From Scatosoma sp964459515 (lineage in GTDB: Bacteria; Bacillota; Clostridia; Christensenellales; Borkfalkiaceae), in contig CAYWML010000063.1 in the NCBI GenBank assembly GCA_964459515.1, positions 1 through 7,285 of the forward strand: DNA of 7,285 nucleotides, read 5' to 3'. Positions 6,984-7,285 of the stretch are shown here, in pieces. The notes beneath the pieces were generated by a model. The model was not told the DNA's origin, searched no databases, and was given only the letters and a program-made list of their open reading frames with translations. Position 1 is the stretch's first letter. Each line of letters begins with the position of its first letter. Made by a program: the position numbers and the translations under genes.

Positions 6984-6998
6984 TCATTTATTTATACA

Positions 6999-7027
6999 AT
7001 CATAGCACACTTTGCCGAATAAGTCAA
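6999..7027 (-). promoter_or_regulatory. ilvE promoter (sigma-A type, extended -10)
   Basis: On the minus strand TTGACT (7027-7022) and TATGAT (7004-6999) are separated by exactly 17 nt. TGC directly before the -10 adds an extended -10 element. Transcription would begin near 6992, giving a leader of about 55 nt before the ilvE ATG. It is the only promoter-like sequence I recognise for the whole cluster, so it may drive everything to ilvD through the T-box. Confidence 0.82.
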
Positions 7028-7099
7028 CGTTTTGGGCGAAGAAAAATGAAATTTTCGTAAAAATTGGGATAAATCGAAAAATTCCGCGAAGTGTGCTAT
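7002..7099. repeat. 19-bp imperfect inverted repeat spanning the divergent promoter region
   Basis: ATTCCGCGAAGTGTGCTAT (7081-7099) and the reverse complement of 7002-7020 match at 17 of 19 positions, with the outer ten bases (AGTGTGCTAT) identical. The arms face each other across 60 bp. The left arm covers most of the ilvE promoter spacer and enters its -10. The right arm ends on the first base of the plus-strand -35. Possible roles are a shared regulator site, a duplicated promoter remnant or short terminal repeats. Confidence 0.6.
7050..7065. promoter_or_regulatory. AT-rich palindrome, weakly CodY-box-like
   Basis: AATTTTCGTAAAAATT has perfect 6-bp arms around a 4-nt spacer and lies between the two divergent promoters. 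It matches the CodY consensus AATTTTCWGAAAATT at 12 of 15 positions. CodY is a branched-chain amino acid and GTP sensor that commonly controls ilv-leu genes in Firmicutes. The surrounding 40 bases are about 77 percent A+T, so a chance match or an UP-like element is a serious alternative. Confidence 0.3.
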
Positions 7100-7127
7100 T
7101 GACAATTCGCCGTACGTATGTTATACT
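7099..7127 (+). promoter_or_regulatory. Strong divergent promoter pointing out of the window
   Basis: TTGACA (7099-7104, perfect -35) and TATACT (7122-7127) are separated by 17 nt. TG at 7119-7120 forms an extended -10. Transcription would start near 7134. No credible coding sequence follows in the remaining 150 nt, so it serves either a gene beyond the right edge with a long leader or a small RNA. Confidence 0.82.
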
Positions 7128-7158
7128 ATAAACGAGTTAGAAATATTTTAACGCTCGC

Positions 7159-7229
7159 GTTTCCGCCTATCGGCGGAGATTGCCACGGCACATTCGTGCC
7201 TCGCAATGACAAGCATATGTTTTCGCCTA
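7159..7229 (+). repeat. Short direct repeat preceding each repeat copy
   Basis: GTTTCCGCCTA (7159-7169) and GTTTTCGCCTA (7219-7229) match at 10 of 11 positions with a 60-nt offset. The first copy opens a hairpin, TCCGCC-TATC-GGCGGA (7162-7177). It may mark repeated junctions of an inserted repeat unit. On its own it is weak evidence. Confidence 0.4.
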
Positions 7230-7285
7230 ATGCCCGTCATTACGAGGAGCGAAGCGACGCGGTAATCTCGTGGCGAGCCGTAGGC
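7165..7285. repeat. Pair of dispersed intergenic repeat copies in inverted orientation
   Basis: The core of copy 1 (7176-7210) begins GAGATTGCC and ends CGCAATGAC. The core of copy 2 (7236-7269) read on the minus strand begins GAGATTACC and ends CGTAATGAC, and most bases between agree with one gap. The similarity extends outward to GCCTATCGGC (7165-7174) and the reverse complement of GCCGTAGGC (7277-7285), so copy 2 may continue past the edge. Each copy can fold by itself through its ends (ATTGC/GCAAT or ATTAC/GTAAT), and the two can pair into one long hairpin. The pattern resembles the abundant GTCATTGCGAGGAGCG-type intergenic repeats I recall from many bacterial genomes. That identification is from memory, not a search. 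No transposase is present. Confidence 0.75.

Noticed and set aside
7206..7285. Tiny plus-strand ORFs in the repeat (for example ATG at 7206 ending at a TAA about 20 codons later, and ATG at 7217 open to the edge)
   Set aside because: No Shine-Dalgarno is present, and the encoded peptides derive from the repeat itself (the PVITRSEATR-type string seen as spurious annotation in repeat-bearing genomes).
7165..7285. CRISPR array or insertion sequence at the right edge
   Set aside because: There are only two inverted copies, no regularly spaced direct repeats, no cas gene and no transposase reading frame. It fits a short dispersed palindromic repeat better.

Overview
This window holds a branched-chain amino acid (valine, isoleucine, leucine) biosynthesis cluster, and every protein gene lies on the minus strand. 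Read in the direction of transcription (right to left) the order is ilvE, a leucine-type T-box leader, leuA, ilvB, ilvN, ilvC, and the first 170 codons of ilvD, which runs off the left edge. The T-box leader, strong AGGAGG-type Shine-Dalgarno sites, consensus sigma-A-type promoters and clostridial-looking protein sequences point to a Firmicute, most likely an uncultured or gut-type member of Clostridia with moderate GC. That placement is an inference from sequence character only.

Region by region: 1-511 is the ilvD N-terminus. 561-1580 is ilvC (class I ketol-acid reductoisomerase). 1623-2126 is ilvN (acetolactate synthase regulatory subunit). 2138-3820 is ilvB (acetolactate synthase catalytic subunit). 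3817-5511 is leuA (type 2, long-form 2-isopropylmalate synthase). 5512-5874 is a 363-nt leader with a T-box riboswitch whose specifier reads CUC (Leu) and which ends in an intrinsic terminator just before leuA. 5875-6936 is ilvE (class IV branched-chain aminotransferase). 6937-7285 is non-coding. It contains the ilvE promoter (minus strand), an equally good divergent promoter (plus strand), a 19-bp inverted repeat and an AT-rich palindrome between the two promoters, and a pair of inverted dispersed-repeat copies downstream of the plus-strand promoter.

How the parts work together: IlvB/IlvN condense pyruvate (or pyruvate plus 2-oxobutyrate), IlvC isomerises and reduces the acetohydroxy acids, IlvD dehydrates them to 2-oxo acids, IlvE transaminates these to valine and isoleucine, and LeuA diverts 2-oxoisovalerate into leucine synthesis. 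The junctions are tight (leuA/ilvB overlap in ATGA; the ilvB stop codon is part of the ilvN ribosome binding site), so leuA-ilvBNCD looks like one translationally coupled operon. The T-box places this block under control of uncharged tRNA-Leu, while ilvE upstream escapes that control.

The enzymes are ordinary. The parts worth a second look are regulatory: the redundant CUCCUC specifier, the architecture of the divergent-promoter region, and the repeat pair with a compensatory base change. I see no defence system, mobile-element gene, CRISPR array or unknown protein family here.
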